Source: Candidatus Peribacteria bacterium (GTDB lineage: Bacteria > Patescibacteriota > Gracilibacteria > Absconditabacterales > Absconditicoccaceae). From it: DNA of 34,086 bases. A model generated the notes under the pieces. The model was not told the DNA's origin. It ran no database searches and saw only the letters and a list, made by a program, of their open reading frames with translations. This document shows positions 1-8,872 of the stretch, piece by piece (within the stretch, counting starts at the first letter, position 1; every line of letters begins with the position of its first letter). The translations under genes were made by a program, and so were the position numbers. Location of the stretch: contig JAISMG010000008.1 of the NCBI GenBank assembly GCA_031276875.1, positions 1 to 34,086 on the forward strand, read 5' to 3'.

Positions 1-2
1 AA

Positions 3-317
3 ACTTTCCAGAAAGAATCAAAAAGACGAACCTTTTTTCATCTGATAGATATGTGATTTGATGGCTGAAATAACTTACAATATATTATTCCTCCTATTCC
101 CAGATGAGGATGTATTAAAGCTCCAGAAAGAATAAGAAGAAAACAAGAAAATATATTGTTTAGAGAAATTGGTTTGTTTGGTTATAGACAAATGGTTGAA
201 ACAGTATATTCGGTTATCAAAAGAACATTTACTTCATATATCAGAGAACAACATTTAAATGCTCAAAACTCTACTCTTGCCTTTTTTACTTTAGCTTATA
301 ATCTTCATGTTATTTAA
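3..317 (+). pseudogene. Transposase, C-terminal part (DDE type, IS4/IS5-like)
   Basis: The frame is open from the window edge to a TAA at 315-317, reading TGA at 54, 66 and 105 as Gly. The visible part has the pattern of a DDE transposase C-terminus: an IDMGFDG segment like the D-x-GYD motif, an IPPIPRGG stretch, then GYRQMVETVYSVIKR, where the Glu of VET is in the place of the third catalytic acid. It ends at FTLAYNLHVI. The start lies outside the window, so I cannot say whether the gene is intact. A 15-base motif 7 bases after the stop recurs at 22162 and may be the element's end. The family assignment is by pattern only. Confidence 0.6.
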
Positions 318-323
318 CTATTC

Positions 324-338
324 TTATTTGCAACAGAG
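324..338 (+). repeat. 15-bp motif, possible IS end, copy 1
   Basis: TTATTTGCAACAGAG lies 7 bases after the transposase stop and recurs exactly at 22162-22176, next to a second transposase fragment. Its position suits the right terminal repeat of an insertion sequence. No matching left end was seen in the window. Confidence 0.4.
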
Positions 339-396
339 TAAAAAAAAATCAAAACTCACGGGAATCTTTAACCACAAGATTTTCTTATATTTCAGA

Positions 397-424
397 TTGA
401 AATTCTTCACATAAAAGATATACG
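397..424 (+). promoter_or_regulatory. Promoter for the 463-1765 gene pair
   Basis: TTGAAA at 397-402 and TATACG at 419-424 are separated by 16 bp. This predicts a transcript start near 431, about 30 bases before the ATG at 463. It matches the spacing of the other promoters in this window. Confidence 0.5.
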
Positions 425-462
425 TAAAGAGTAATCAACTTTTTATTCTTTTTTCTCTCACA

Positions 463-816
463 ATGACAAATTCTACCACAAAAAAAATCCTTATTCGAAT
501 TATTGTTGCACTGTTTCTTCTCATTTCAGGATTAGCATTTGTACCGTATTTGATAACTCCTAGTACCACTCCAACCGTACCAGAAGATGTTCCTACTGAT
601 TTAAAAGAATATGAAACAGAAAATATTGACGTAGTCGTTCCTTCCAATGAACCTATCAATGTCAATGCTCCTGAAGAAAATAATCTTCAAGTGATTGTAA
701 CTGAAAAAGACAATCAAAATGAAATGGACCAAACCGTCGAAATTCCTTTGGAAAACGGAGAAATAGATACACCAACCTTAGGAGATTTCTCCGATAGTCT
801 TCAGCTTTCTGCATAA
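463..816 (+). CDS. Small membrane-anchored acidic protein, unknown
   Basis: The 117-aa product starts with a short basic stretch and one hydrophobic segment (about residues 9-30), followed by a long hydrophilic tail rich in Thr, Pro, Glu and Asn. The tail would lie outside the membrane if the segment acts as a signal anchor. No Cys or catalytic motif is visible. The ATG at 463 follows a pyrimidine-rich leader ending TCTCACA, also seen before prfA, and has no Shine-Dalgarno sequence. The stop is TAA. The alanyl-tRNA editing gene begins about 35 bases later, so the two are probably co-transcribed from the promoter at 397. I do not recognise the family. Confidence 0.75.
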   Translation: MTNSTTKKILIRIIVALFLLISGLAFVPYLITPSTTPTVPEDVPTDLKEYETENIDVVVPSNEPINVNAPEENNLQVIVTEKDNQNEMDQTVEIPLENGEIDTPTLGDFSDSLQLSA

Positions 817-850
817 TACATTTCATCTTTACCTTTTGACTTCCCCAATA

Positions 851-1765
851 ATGCAACTTACCGTAAATCCTGCTCAAAGGTACGCTAAAATGAGAGCTCA
901 TACAGCAACTCACTTGCTTCACGCTCAGCTTACGAAATATTTTCCCAATACAAAACAAGCCGGTTCACTCGTTGATAGTGATATGTTAAGGTTTGATTTT
1001 TACGCTGATACGTTGCTCACGCCTACCCAGCTTCACGAAATAGAAATACAGATTAACCAGCAGATTTATGAAGCTTTACCGGTGACATTGATAGAAACTT
1101 CATTGGAAGAAGCAACTACACTAGGAGCAAAAGCTTTTTTTGAAGAAAAATATGGAGAAACTGTCAGAGTAATCCGTGTACTAAAAGGGGATGATGTCAT
1201 TTCCGCAGAACTCTGCGGAGGAACCCACGTCAACAACACGAAAGAAATTGGAGCATTTAGCATTCTCAGTCAAGAAGCAGTAGCATCAGGAATTAAAAGG
1301 CTGACTGCCTATACAGGACCTCGCGTCATTGAAAAAATGTTTACCTTGGAAACCATTCTCGACCAACAGGTAGAACAATTTGCCATCAAATCCTATACAC
1401 AAATCAATGAAAAAACAGCAAAATTCCTCAAAGAATACCACGAAATGAAAACAAAACTTGAACGTCTGGAAAGCCAACTTATCATCCAAACCTTACAATC
1501 TCTTTCCAAAAAAACTAATGCTGATTTTGAACTGATTTTGGAAGTACCAAATACCATAAATTTCAAATCTCTCGCCACACTTGCCAAAACCACCTTTCCA
1601 ACCTATGCAACACTCCTCCTTTACACTAATGAGGGAAATTATCTTATTCTCACTTCTGGACAAGTATCGGCAAAATCATTAGCCCAAAAATATGGACGAA
1701 AAGGAGGAGGAAATGAAGTGGTAGCTCAAGGGAAAGATGAAAAGGTAATTAGTGTTTTTTTGTAG
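851..1765 (+). CDS. Free-standing alanyl-tRNA editing protein / AlaRS C-terminal half
   Basis: Domains homologous to the C-terminal half of alanyl-tRNA synthetase hydrolyse Ser or Gly wrongly attached to tRNA-Ala. The N-terminal part has both zinc-site motifs of that editing domain: HTATH near residue 20 and CGGTH near residue 125. The sequence SAELCGGTHV plus the following IGAFSI and GIKRLTAYTG are typical of AlaRS itself. The C-terminal part has a coiled region and a DHHA1-like end with a Gly-rich GRKGGG motif. The class II catalytic and tRNA-binding halves are absent, and the gene before it is unrelated. It could be an AlaX-type trans-editing protein or one half of a split AlaRS. The start is ATG 851; a TTG at 836 is an alternative. 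It overlaps the convergent gene by 17 bases. Confidence 0.8.
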   Translation: MQLTVNPAQRYAKMRAHTATHLLHAQLTKYFPNTKQAGSLVDSDMLRFDFYADTLLTPTQLHEIEIQINQQIYEALPVTLIETSLEEATTLGAKAFFEEKYGETVRVIRVLKGDDVISAELCGGTHVNNTKEIGAFSILSQEAVASGIKRLTAYTGPRVIEKMFTLETILDQQVEQFAIKSYTQINEKTAKFLKEYHEMKTKLERLESQLIIQTLQSLSKKTNADFELILEVPNTINFKSLATLAKTTFPTYATLLLYTNEGNYLILTSGQVSAKSLAQKYGRKGGGNEVVAQGKDEKVISVFL

Positions 1766-3254
1766 TAGGTGCATACCGCACAATATCATCCAAAATCAAT
1801 TGCGATTGCGTTCAACGGATATTCCAAACCAAAATTTCATCAAAATGTACTTTCTGAGCATAGCACATCATCAAAAAATTGTAGCCACCAATCACGATTT
1901 TTTTCTGCTTTTTATTTGCCTTATAAATATTTTTTCCTGCTCCTCCCGTAATATTCTCTGCCAAAAATTCATACCCCGCAAGAAAACGCATTTTCTGCAA
2001 CGCTTCAAAAATCTGTCTACTCTCGTCTTTCACCGTCGAAATGATGAAAATAGAACTGCCTGTTTCAGTCCTTTCAGGAACTGCAATACTAGACTTCAAT
2101 TTCTCTTCCAATGCTCCCAACGTGGAAAAATGAGCTAATTTGCGAGAAGGGGTAGTCGGAAGAGCAATCAGCTTTTGATACGCTTTTTCGTGATGAGAAA
2201 AAAAGACAATAGGATTATGTTGAAACTGTTCCTTGAATTCATCTCGATTGGTAAATTTGGCTTCTTCAGAAAAAAGAAAATAAAAATCTGACCCATTTTG
2301 CCCATACATCTTCCTGTCCACCTTGGCAATCGTCTCACAGATAGCGAGAAAATGCTCAATCTGTTTCCACAGCGTATGGAAATCTTGCTCAGAAAGTGAC
2401 GACTGCAACGGTTCTTTGAACGCTTCTAGTTTGGGCAACAACAGATTGGTTTGATAAAAATCCAGATTATTGACCAAAGGATTGATTTGCAAACTTTCCT
2501 CTGCACGTCCAATAAACAGTTTTTTGGTTTCTGTCCATAAAATACCGAGAAACATCGTGAAAAATGTATCAAATGCTTGTAAGGTCTGATGTTCTTTTTC
2601 TTCAAAAGACGTATATTTATATACCAAAATATCAATAAAATTCTGAATATAATACAGGTCGCACGTACGAGAAAGATACGCATTATAATTTTTGTATCGC
2701 CATTCCACATCGAAAAATGCAATAGAAAAATCAGCATACAACGTAGCATCTTTTTCGAGTAAGGAATACAATCCGTGATGAGTAGTCAAAACTATCGGAT
2801 ATTTTACCACCTGTCTTTCATCTTTGAGTGCATTATATACCATATAATCCCCTTTACTATTGAGGTCTAGCACTCCATATCCCCAAAACAGATGAACACA
2901 ATATTTCAAAATAAAGTACAATTCAAACTGATTAAAGGAGTCTTTATTGAGAAATTTGGTAAACTGTTCTGATGAAATCGTTTGTTCTTCTCTTGCAAAT
3001 CCAATATTTTTTATCCCCGTTTCAAAAAGAATAGTTTTGGCAATATCGAGTTTAGCTTTAGTTGAAAACACGAGAATAATTTTTTTTTTCACCAAAAGAG
3101 AAAGCAGAAAGTCTTTGAAATTGGTATTGCCAATATAATATCTTTCTCCGTTTTTGAGTTGCGTCAAATCCAGAGCATAGGGAAAACTCGTCAAAGAAGT
3201 GGCACTAGGAGCGATTTTCTTGAGAGGAGGAAGAGTCAAAGGTGCAGTAGTCAT
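1749..3254 (-). CDS. Large protein, degenerate SF2/DinG-helicase-like
   Basis: The 501-aa product ends at TAA 1749-1751 after one TGA read as Gly (1812-1814). Several segments recall XPD/DinG helicases: IVLTTHHGLYSLL looks like the conserved NH-LL stretch, IAFFDVEW sits where a DEAH box would be, and SIFIISTVKDESRQIFEAL and a GGYNFLMMC stretch followed by VHFDEILVW resemble the second RecA-like domain. No Walker A (GxxxxGKT) or proper DEAH is visible, so ATPase activity is doubtful. It may be a diverged paralogue or unrelated. It is the last gene of a minus-strand run starting at 5437, 44 bases after the small acidic gene. The family call is tentative. Confidence 0.6.
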
Positions 3255-3298
3255 ACGAAAAGGAAAGTTGCGTAAAAGTCTGAGGGTTATTTGGCTGG

Positions 3299-3535
3299 TT
3301 ATTCTTGGTTGGTGCTTGCGGTAATATCTACGTTTTCACTCTCTAAATCGCTTGCTTCTGGCGCGGGAGAACTTTCTTCGCTTTCTGTATTAGCAGTCAG
3401 ATTTTCTATCTCTTTTTCTGTATTTTCTGTTTCAGCTTCCTGAATGTCATTGTTGGTAGCTGCTACAGCTCCAACGTTGGTTGTTGTTAAAACATTGTCT
3501 TCTAGTGGTGTGGTGGATTGTGGGTTAGTAGGCAT
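3299..3535 (-). CDS. Small acidic, low-complexity protein
   Basis: The product has 78 residues and is almost wholly Thr, Asn, Glu, Ser and Ala with no hydrophobic segment, so it is probably disordered. It starts at ATG 3535, inside the last codons of the preceding gene (an 11-base overlap), which points to coupled translation. The stop is TAA. The function is unknown. The overlap and the clean frame are the main evidence that it is real. Confidence 0.55.
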   Translation of the reverse strand: MPTNPQSTTPLEDNVLTTTNVGAVAATNNDIQEAETENTEKEIENLTANTESEESSPAPEASDLESENVDITASTNQE

Positions 3536-4115
3536 TATTTATGGTACTTCAAAGTAAAATATCGTTAGGAATGTCGGTTTCATTTATCTTTATCATTGCA
3601 AAATAACAGGCAAGAATAAAGAAATACAGACAAATTCCTCGAACACTAATCTTAAAAAGTTTAGCTTTTTTGTTGATGGTTTTGAGATTTTCTTGGTAAG
3701 AGATTTTTAGCGTTGCAAGGGTATCCTTACGGACTTCTTCAATGTTTCCACTAGGTCGGAATTCATCCGTTTGAGCTTCAATATTTGGTCCGTTATAAAA
3801 CGGTCTGCTTTGTAAAATATTGACATACAAAACAATAATTACCGCTCCAATCAAGAGAGCAAATAGCATCAAAAGTCAGCTTTTATCTGTACTATCAAAT
3901 TTCCAATTGAGAAAGAAATTGATAATAAAGTATCCTTCAATTGCTCCAATTAAGGTGAGAAATCGTTGAGTTTTTTGGTCAATCCAGTTGTAATGAGAGT
4001 AATGCAAATGGAGAATTTTTCGAGCACTCTCAATGAGATGTTCTTCTACTGCTTGGTCGCATTCGTTCTCTGGAGTTGGAATTTTTGAAGGGGTGAAGTC
4101 TGGAGGATTTTGCAT
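3525..4115 (-). CDS. Four-helix membrane protein of the SLATT/PycTM kind (tentative)
   Basis: Two open frames join through TGA codons at 3876-3878 and 3549-3551 to give 196 aa ending in TAA. A hydrophilic N-terminus leads into a helix with YNWIDQKTQRFLTLIGAIEG, then two hydrophobic segments (about residues 55-105 in all), a soluble middle with KISYQENLKTINKKAKLF, and a further hydrophobic segment near the C-terminus. A W-x-D-x-K-x-x-R helix before a pair of membrane segments resembles the Pycsar-effector and SLATT-type membrane proteins, known as anti-phage effectors. This is a resemblance of architecture, not a firm assignment, and no nucleotide cyclase lies nearby. The gene sits 41 bases after the thioredoxin-CcdA gene. 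Confidence 0.6.
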
Positions 4116-4156
4116 TAGTAGGGATAAACAAGGTAAAACATTCTGCTATCATTTAT

Positions 4157-5437
4157 TTACCACCAATAGAGTGTCCCAATGACGTATCCTCCTAATCCTA
4201 GCATTAGCAGTCCTACGATGAGATGAATGAGTTTGGTGTTTTTGTTTTTGAGGGTTCAGATTTTTTCTGCTGTGCTGTATCCCAGCCCAATCAATAATGC
4301 AATTGCTACCATCGGCAAAACAAAGATAAGATTATAGATGGTCAAATACAGATATCCTCGACTATTGAGCGTTTGGCTTTCTGCACTTAAATATCCCAGA
4401 ATGGTTAAATACGGTCCCGAAGAACAAGGGAGTAAAAAAAGGCTGATGAGCACTCCAATGACAAATACTCCAAGCGGAGATACTACTTTTTTGATAATTT
4501 TTTGCATTAACGGTCTCCACGACATTGGGACTTCCATTACAAATCCTTTTCCATATCGGAAATAATCTTTGAGGTTTGCCAGTCAGACGAGAATTCCTAC
4601 AATTCCTACAATTCGTTTGAGTCGAAAGAGGCTCGTCATAGTTCCTAGGAGTTGCAACACTCCCATTCCAATAAGAAAATAGGTAATAAACACTGCTAAA
4701 GAAAACAACAATCCTGCTATGAGAGCTTTTCTTTTATTTTGAGTTTTGGTGAGAATGCTGGTTAATAACAGGAGCATTACGGCGAAAGCACACGGATTGA
4801 TACTATCAGCGAGAGCTGCGACTACTAAGGTGGGAAGAAAGCTGAGATTTCCAGTAGTTGTTTTTTCTTCTTCAGTGGTCGTTGCTGTAGTTTCAGTGGC
4901 TGTTTCTATTATTTCTCCAGTGGTTGTTTCTGTGGTTTCAGTGATTGTTTCTGTGGTTTCAGGAGTTTCTTTTGGAGCAACATTGTTTTTATTGAGAGAA
5001 GCAATTTCTGTTTCCAAAGTTTTAAAATGGTCAATCACTTCAACTTCACCAGCAAGTGCTGATTTTTTCCCGTCAGGAGTGAGTACTACAATAAAAGGAG
5101 TTCCTACTTGGCTTAGTGGTACGCCGAGTTCTTCTGCTACAGCGAGAAATTCGTCTCTATTTGCTTGATTGACTTGGAGACTTACTTCTTTTGGGATAAT
5201 GGTTATTCGTTGGTCAACTCAGCTTTTTTTGAGGTAATCTTCTACTTTTTTACAATGTCCACAGGTTTGCCCATAATAATAGATGTAGGTGTTGTCGTTA
5301 ATTTTATGAGAAAATTGCTGTTCAGTGGTGGTGGAACTAGGAGTTTCAGGGGTAATGAGTGCATTTTGTGCAACCGTATACGAAAAGGAAAGAGCTCCAA
5401 AAATGCTGAGGAAACAGAGGCGTGGAAGTGTTTTCAT
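4157..5437 (-). CDS. Thioredoxin-like domain fused to CcdA/DsbD-type thiol transporter
   Basis: Three frames join through TGA (Gly) at 5219, 4583 and 4256 into one 426-aa protein. It has a signal peptide (about 1-23), then a thioredoxin-like domain with redox pair C59-G-H-C62 and a GTPFIVV segment typical of the cis-Pro loop. A Thr/Glu-rich linker follows (about 155-195), then a six-helix membrane domain of the CcdA/DsbD-beta family with its two reactive cysteines: SINPC (C216) and LLPCSSGP (C338). Such proteins carry reducing power from cytoplasmic thioredoxin across the membrane to an outer thiol. Having the outer acceptor domain on the same chain resembles a reordered DsbD. It is the first gene of the minus-strand run and has a good promoter at 5540-5567. 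Confidence 0.88.
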
Positions 5438-5539
5438 TAACTTACGTATAAAAAGAATAAAATAGATGACCTAGGGGATAGGTGAAAAATAATGATTGAA
5501 AGATAAAATACAAGTCTTATTAAAGAATATTGTGTTAGC

Positions 5540-5567
5540 AGTGTATGTATTTAAAAAAATTTTGCAA
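5540..5567 (-). promoter_or_regulatory. Promoter for the thioredoxin-CcdA operon
   Basis: On the minus strand TTGCAA (5562-5567) and TACACT (5540-5545) are 16 bp apart. The 9-base stretch AGTGTATGT covering the -10 has its complement at 5585-5593, so the promoter region could fold. Confidence 0.5.
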
Positions 5568-5602
5568 GAGAGAATGTTGTCTAAAAACATACACTAATAA
5601 AA

Positions 5603-5624
5603 TAGCCCTATAAGTGTAGGGCTA
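5603..5624. terminator. Hairpin TAGCCCTA-6-TAGGGCTA in the divergent region
   Basis: There is a perfect 8-bp stem with a 6-base loop. On the minus strand it is followed by TTTTATT, as in an intrinsic terminator. No minus-strand gene lies just upstream to be terminated, so it may block stray or antisense transcription between the divergent promoters at 5540 and 5720, or act as a leader structure. Apart from the two promoters and this hairpin I see nothing else in 5438-5818. Confidence 0.4.
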
Positions 5625-5719
5625 ATAGTAAACAATGATTACTAGAAGTTATCCTTACCTTATTTGTATTATCTCTTTGATGCATTTTGCTTGAAAATTA
5701 ACCTTGATTTTTTTTGCTC

Positions 5720-5747
5720 TTGTAAATGAACTGTTTTTTTGTATACT
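5720..5747 (+). promoter_or_regulatory. Promoter for the 5819-7198 genes
   Basis: TTGTAA (5720-5725), a 16-bp spacer and TATACT (5742-5747) place the transcript start near 5754. An ATG at 5726 lies inside this promoter, so the gene must start at 5819. Confidence 0.6.
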
Positions 5748-5818
5748 ACCACTGTCTGATAGACATAGTAATCTACATTTTATATAACAATAGTGTTTTA
5801 TTTTTTAAATTTATTTTG

Positions 5819-6349
5819 ATGATTGAAATACCATCTACCTTAGAGGATGAAAAAAAGAAAAAAGCAGCAAAAATTGATTTAGAAACGTATGAGAAACATA
5901 AAAGTATTGATACAATGAAACTTGAACTTCAAGCACTCAAACAACTTGTTCATGATGGTATGATAGACCAACAAATGTTTGAAAGCATAATAGAAGATAA
6001 AAAAGTTACTACTGAGGAGTATCAAAGAGTTTTAAATACTCTAGATATTCAGAAACTTTTTGAGAAATTGGAAGAAATAGAAAAGTTTTATGATGAGGAA
6101 CAGATTATTTCTAAAGCATATCAAGTAAATAAACAAGAATATCTTCAAGCTTTCTACGATACTCAAAAGAGAGAAGAAGTATTACAAAAATTTGATGCAA
6201 GTTTATCTGTTATTTATAATCAAGTAACAGGCGGAAAGAGCTTCCATTGAAATATGTTTTGAATGTATATTTATCTTTTAAGTCAAAAACTTATTCCTCT
6301 CCAAGAATCTCTTATTGATTTAAAATCTTTTTTATCTACTTCTACATAA
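5819..6349 (+). CDS. Coiled-coil cytoplasmic protein, unknown
   Basis: The 176-aa product is very rich in Lys, Glu and Gln, with long predicted helices (about residues 8-120) of heptad character such as KLELQALKQLVHDGMIDQQMFE. It lacks a signal peptide or membrane segment. Two TGA codons (6248, 6260) are read as Gly, extending the frame 33 codons past the first to TAA at 6347. The start is fixed at ATG 5819 by the promoter at 5720-5747. The transporter gene begins 3 bases after its stop, so the two are co-transcribed. I recognise no family. Confidence 0.7.
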
Positions 6350-6352
6350 AAG

Positions 6353-7198
6353 ATGTTTCGAGCGATTCTCAATAATCTGCTTTCAAGTATTGGAAAAATA
6401 TGTTATACCAAAGCAGTAAAATTAGCAAACCTTCCGAGTATTCTTTTTGACTTTTTGGGGGAATTACGATGATTACCTATTTCCTTTATTTTGATTTATT
6501 TTACTGAATTTCGTTTTAGTTCGATTACTCGAATTGTTATTATTGGAGTTTTTATTTCTATAGGAATTTGTACCTTAATAAACTTTCGAAAACAAAAAAT
6601 TTACACCAAAGAGAAACTTTCAAATATTCTTCCTTATTCCAATCTTCAAGCAGTATTTTCGATTATTGCAGGATTTTTACTTTTTAGAGATGCGTCAGTA
6701 TTTTCATTTAGTATAGCTATTATTACTTTTCTAGTAATTTTAGCATTTTCTATAGATTTTAAAAAATTAACGTTTCCTAAGACTATAGGTTTAATTTTAT
6801 TAATTCAGCTTTTGTGAGCAATTGATACTTTAATTACAGGACGATTTCTCAAGTCTCTTTCAGATGCAGAGTTTTATGTTGCATATGAGCTTCTTGTTCT
6901 TATTATTTTATTTTTTCCGATTATAAAAAATAGATTTTACAAAAAACTGAAAGGAATAGAGCCAGTATTTTATGGATACCGTTTTTGAGGAACATTGATG
7001 AGTCATATTGGACGAATTTTATATCTTTTCACTGTAGGGAATCTCTGAATAGTAATGTCAGTTTTGCTTTCCTTTCTCTGAACAGGAATTACGATGCTTT
7101 TCGGATGGCTTTTTTTGAAAGAAATACCGACAAAAAAGAATATATATATGTGTTTAATTGTGGCTGCATTGGTTACGTTATGATTTCTAGTAGGATAA
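6353..7198 (+). CDS. DMT-superfamily (EamA-like) membrane transporter
   Basis: After joining across eight TGA codons the 281-aa protein has about nine or ten hydrophobic segments, the usual size and topology of EamA-type drug/metabolite transporters. The half PYSNLQAVFSIIAGFLLFRD resembles the family's proline-containing helix before a short loop, and the C-terminal half repeats the pattern (LSFLGTGITMLFGWLFLKE then AALVTLGFLVG). Without TGA as Gly the gene shatters into fragments. The start ATG is 3 bases after the preceding stop. The substrate is unknown. A solute or metabolite exporter/importer is the likely role; the family call rests on topology and weak motif likeness. Confidence 0.65.
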
Positions 7199-7238
7199 GT
7201 TTTTGGAAATTTATAGTTACATTTTTCTCCCTCATTTT

Positions 7239-7266
7239 TTGCATTTTTTGGAAATCTGCGTATACT
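7239..7266 (+). promoter_or_regulatory. Promoter for the membrane protein-lipase pair
   Basis: TTGCAT (7239-7244), 16 bp, then TATACT (7261-7266). The predicted start near 7273 favours the ATG at 7312 over an upstream in-frame ATG at 7180. Confidence 0.55.
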
Positions 7267-7311
7267 TATACTAGAGCTTTTTGCTCATTACTCATACTAC
7301 CTTTACTTCTT

Positions 7312-8136
7312 ATGAACGAGAAAATGCAATTCATCAGTTCTTACAAGCCAATGCCTTTGCAATTTTCTCCATCGAAACTTTTTTTCGATAAACAAACTGC
7401 TCTCTTGCAGAAACTCTGATTTCTTTCTCCGTTGAGTATTGATATCTATATAAAATATTCTTTTCAACTGGTGGAAGAGCGTTATTTTATTCAAGGAGCG
7501 GAAATGGAAGGATTTAATACTGACCATGAAACGAGTGAACAGGGCATTCTTTATAAAATTGGCTTCATCACTCCTCTATATGGTGATGTGAAATCTTTGT
7601 TTATCAATTTGGAAGAAATGAAAACGCATATTCAGCATACAATTTGGAGTAGTGTCAAAGGATTTCCACTGTTGCAATGGCTACTTTTTCTGTTTTTGAT
7701 TTTGCTGTTGCCGTGAACGGTGGGTTCATTCCTAATGAAAATCAATATTATAGGCATTATTTTGCTGTTTGGATATTCTCTTTTTAAAACTATCAAATAT
7801 TTTTCTGCCACACTAACCAAAAACAATGCTTCCTATCAGGGATTAACGGTTAATTATTCTCAGAGTTCTGATACAACCTTTCTCAATGAACAAATGTTAA
7901 CTCAGCTCCAGGCATTGAAACCTTTAAAAATAACAAAAGTTGCGTATACGGGAAATTGTTTGTATCTGTATCAAGCTATCAATGAACAACCTAAAACTGC
8001 GTCAGACTTTTTGTCTGCTTTAGTGGTCAAAGAAAAAGCTTTAACAGAAGCAGAAAAAGCTGAACTCACCCAAAAAACGTTGTCCTATTTGCAGCAACCT
8101 GCTTTTTTATCTCTTTTAACGGTTAATTATGCCTAA
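7312..8136 (+). CDS. Two-segment membrane protein, unknown
   Basis: The 274-aa product has a soluble N-terminal part of about 120 residues with a possible beta-rich fold (IKYSFQLVEERYFIQGAEMEGF), two strong hydrophobic segments (GFPLLQWLLFLFLILLLPG and INIIGIILLFGYSLF), and a C-terminal domain of about 110 residues with a KEKALTEAEKAELTQK helix. TGA at 7417 and 7714 is Gly. I chose ATG 7312 because a strong promoter ends at 7266; the frame is open back to ATG 7180. The stop overlaps the lipase start by 8 bases, so the two products may act together at the membrane. No family was recognised. Confidence 0.65.
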
Positions 8137-8857
8137 ACCTCTTATCCCTTCAACGGTAGAAACTCCCGTGAAATTATCATTTGGTCAAAAAACACTTCAA
8201 AAAGCTATGGAAATCTATGCGAAAACTTTGGGGAACAAAAAATTTATTCCTACGCCATTGCAACAGCACGATGACCAAATTGTTCGTATTGTGCAGGAAG
8301 TCTATAATCTCCCTGCTAACCGTCAAAAAGTTATAGGAGACCGAAAATTGGATGAAGAATTTAATGAAGTATTTCACGCAGTGTATGTACATTTAGATAG
8401 TAAAAAAATTCTGATTTGTTATAGAGGGACGGATTTTAGTGATTTGAAAGATATCTTTAGTGATGTGCAGATTGTACTGGGGATTAATGTGATTGATGTG
8501 AGGGTGAGAGAGTCTCGAGATTTTTATGATAACGTGAGTATCAAATATGGAACGTATGAAAAGTGGGTAACGGGACATTCGTTGGGAGGGACCATTTCTT
8601 ATCTGGTTACCAAACATAGAAATCCTGACCGTTGTATTGTGTTTAATCCCGGAGCCTGACCGACCAAAAGTTTTCTAGCAATGATGCAGGATACCCTGCT
8701 AAAAAAGGATTGGACGAAAAAGATTACTACCTACAAAATTTTTGGAGATATGATTTCTACGTTGGGATTTGTGGGAAATGTGAAGACGTTTTTTCTACAA
8801 ACTTTAGACCCTATGAAATTACATTCTATCAATAGTTTTCCAGCGTTATTTTCTTAG
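8129..8857 (+). CDS. Class 3 lipase-like alpha/beta hydrolase
   Basis: The 242-aa protein has the lipase_3 signature: CYRGTDFSD (the strand and turn forming the oxyanion hole), WVTGHSLGG with nucleophile Ser151, then FNPGAG, where the last Gly is TGA. A later Asp in IFGDMISTLG and a His in MKLHSINSF complete a plausible Ser-Asp-His triad. It has no signal peptide, so it should act in the cytosol or at the inner face of the membrane, on acyl esters or lipids. Its ATG overlaps the preceding membrane-protein gene by 8 bases. For a cell likely to take lipids from a host, a phospholipid-degrading role is possible but is only inference. Confidence 0.85.
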
Positions 8858-8872
8858 ACAATTTCTGGTTTG

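Noticed and set aside
5726-5818. ATG at 5726 as the start of the coiled-coil gene
   Set aside because: It lies inside a strong promoter (TTGTAA, 16 bp, TATACT at 5720-5747) and would add a low-complexity hydrophobic stretch; ATG 5819 fits both transcript and protein.
7180-7311. ATG 7180 start with two extra hydrophobic segments for the membrane protein
   Set aside because: It would overlap the transporter gene, and a TTGCAT-16-TATACT promoter lies at 7239-7266, between this ATG and 7312.
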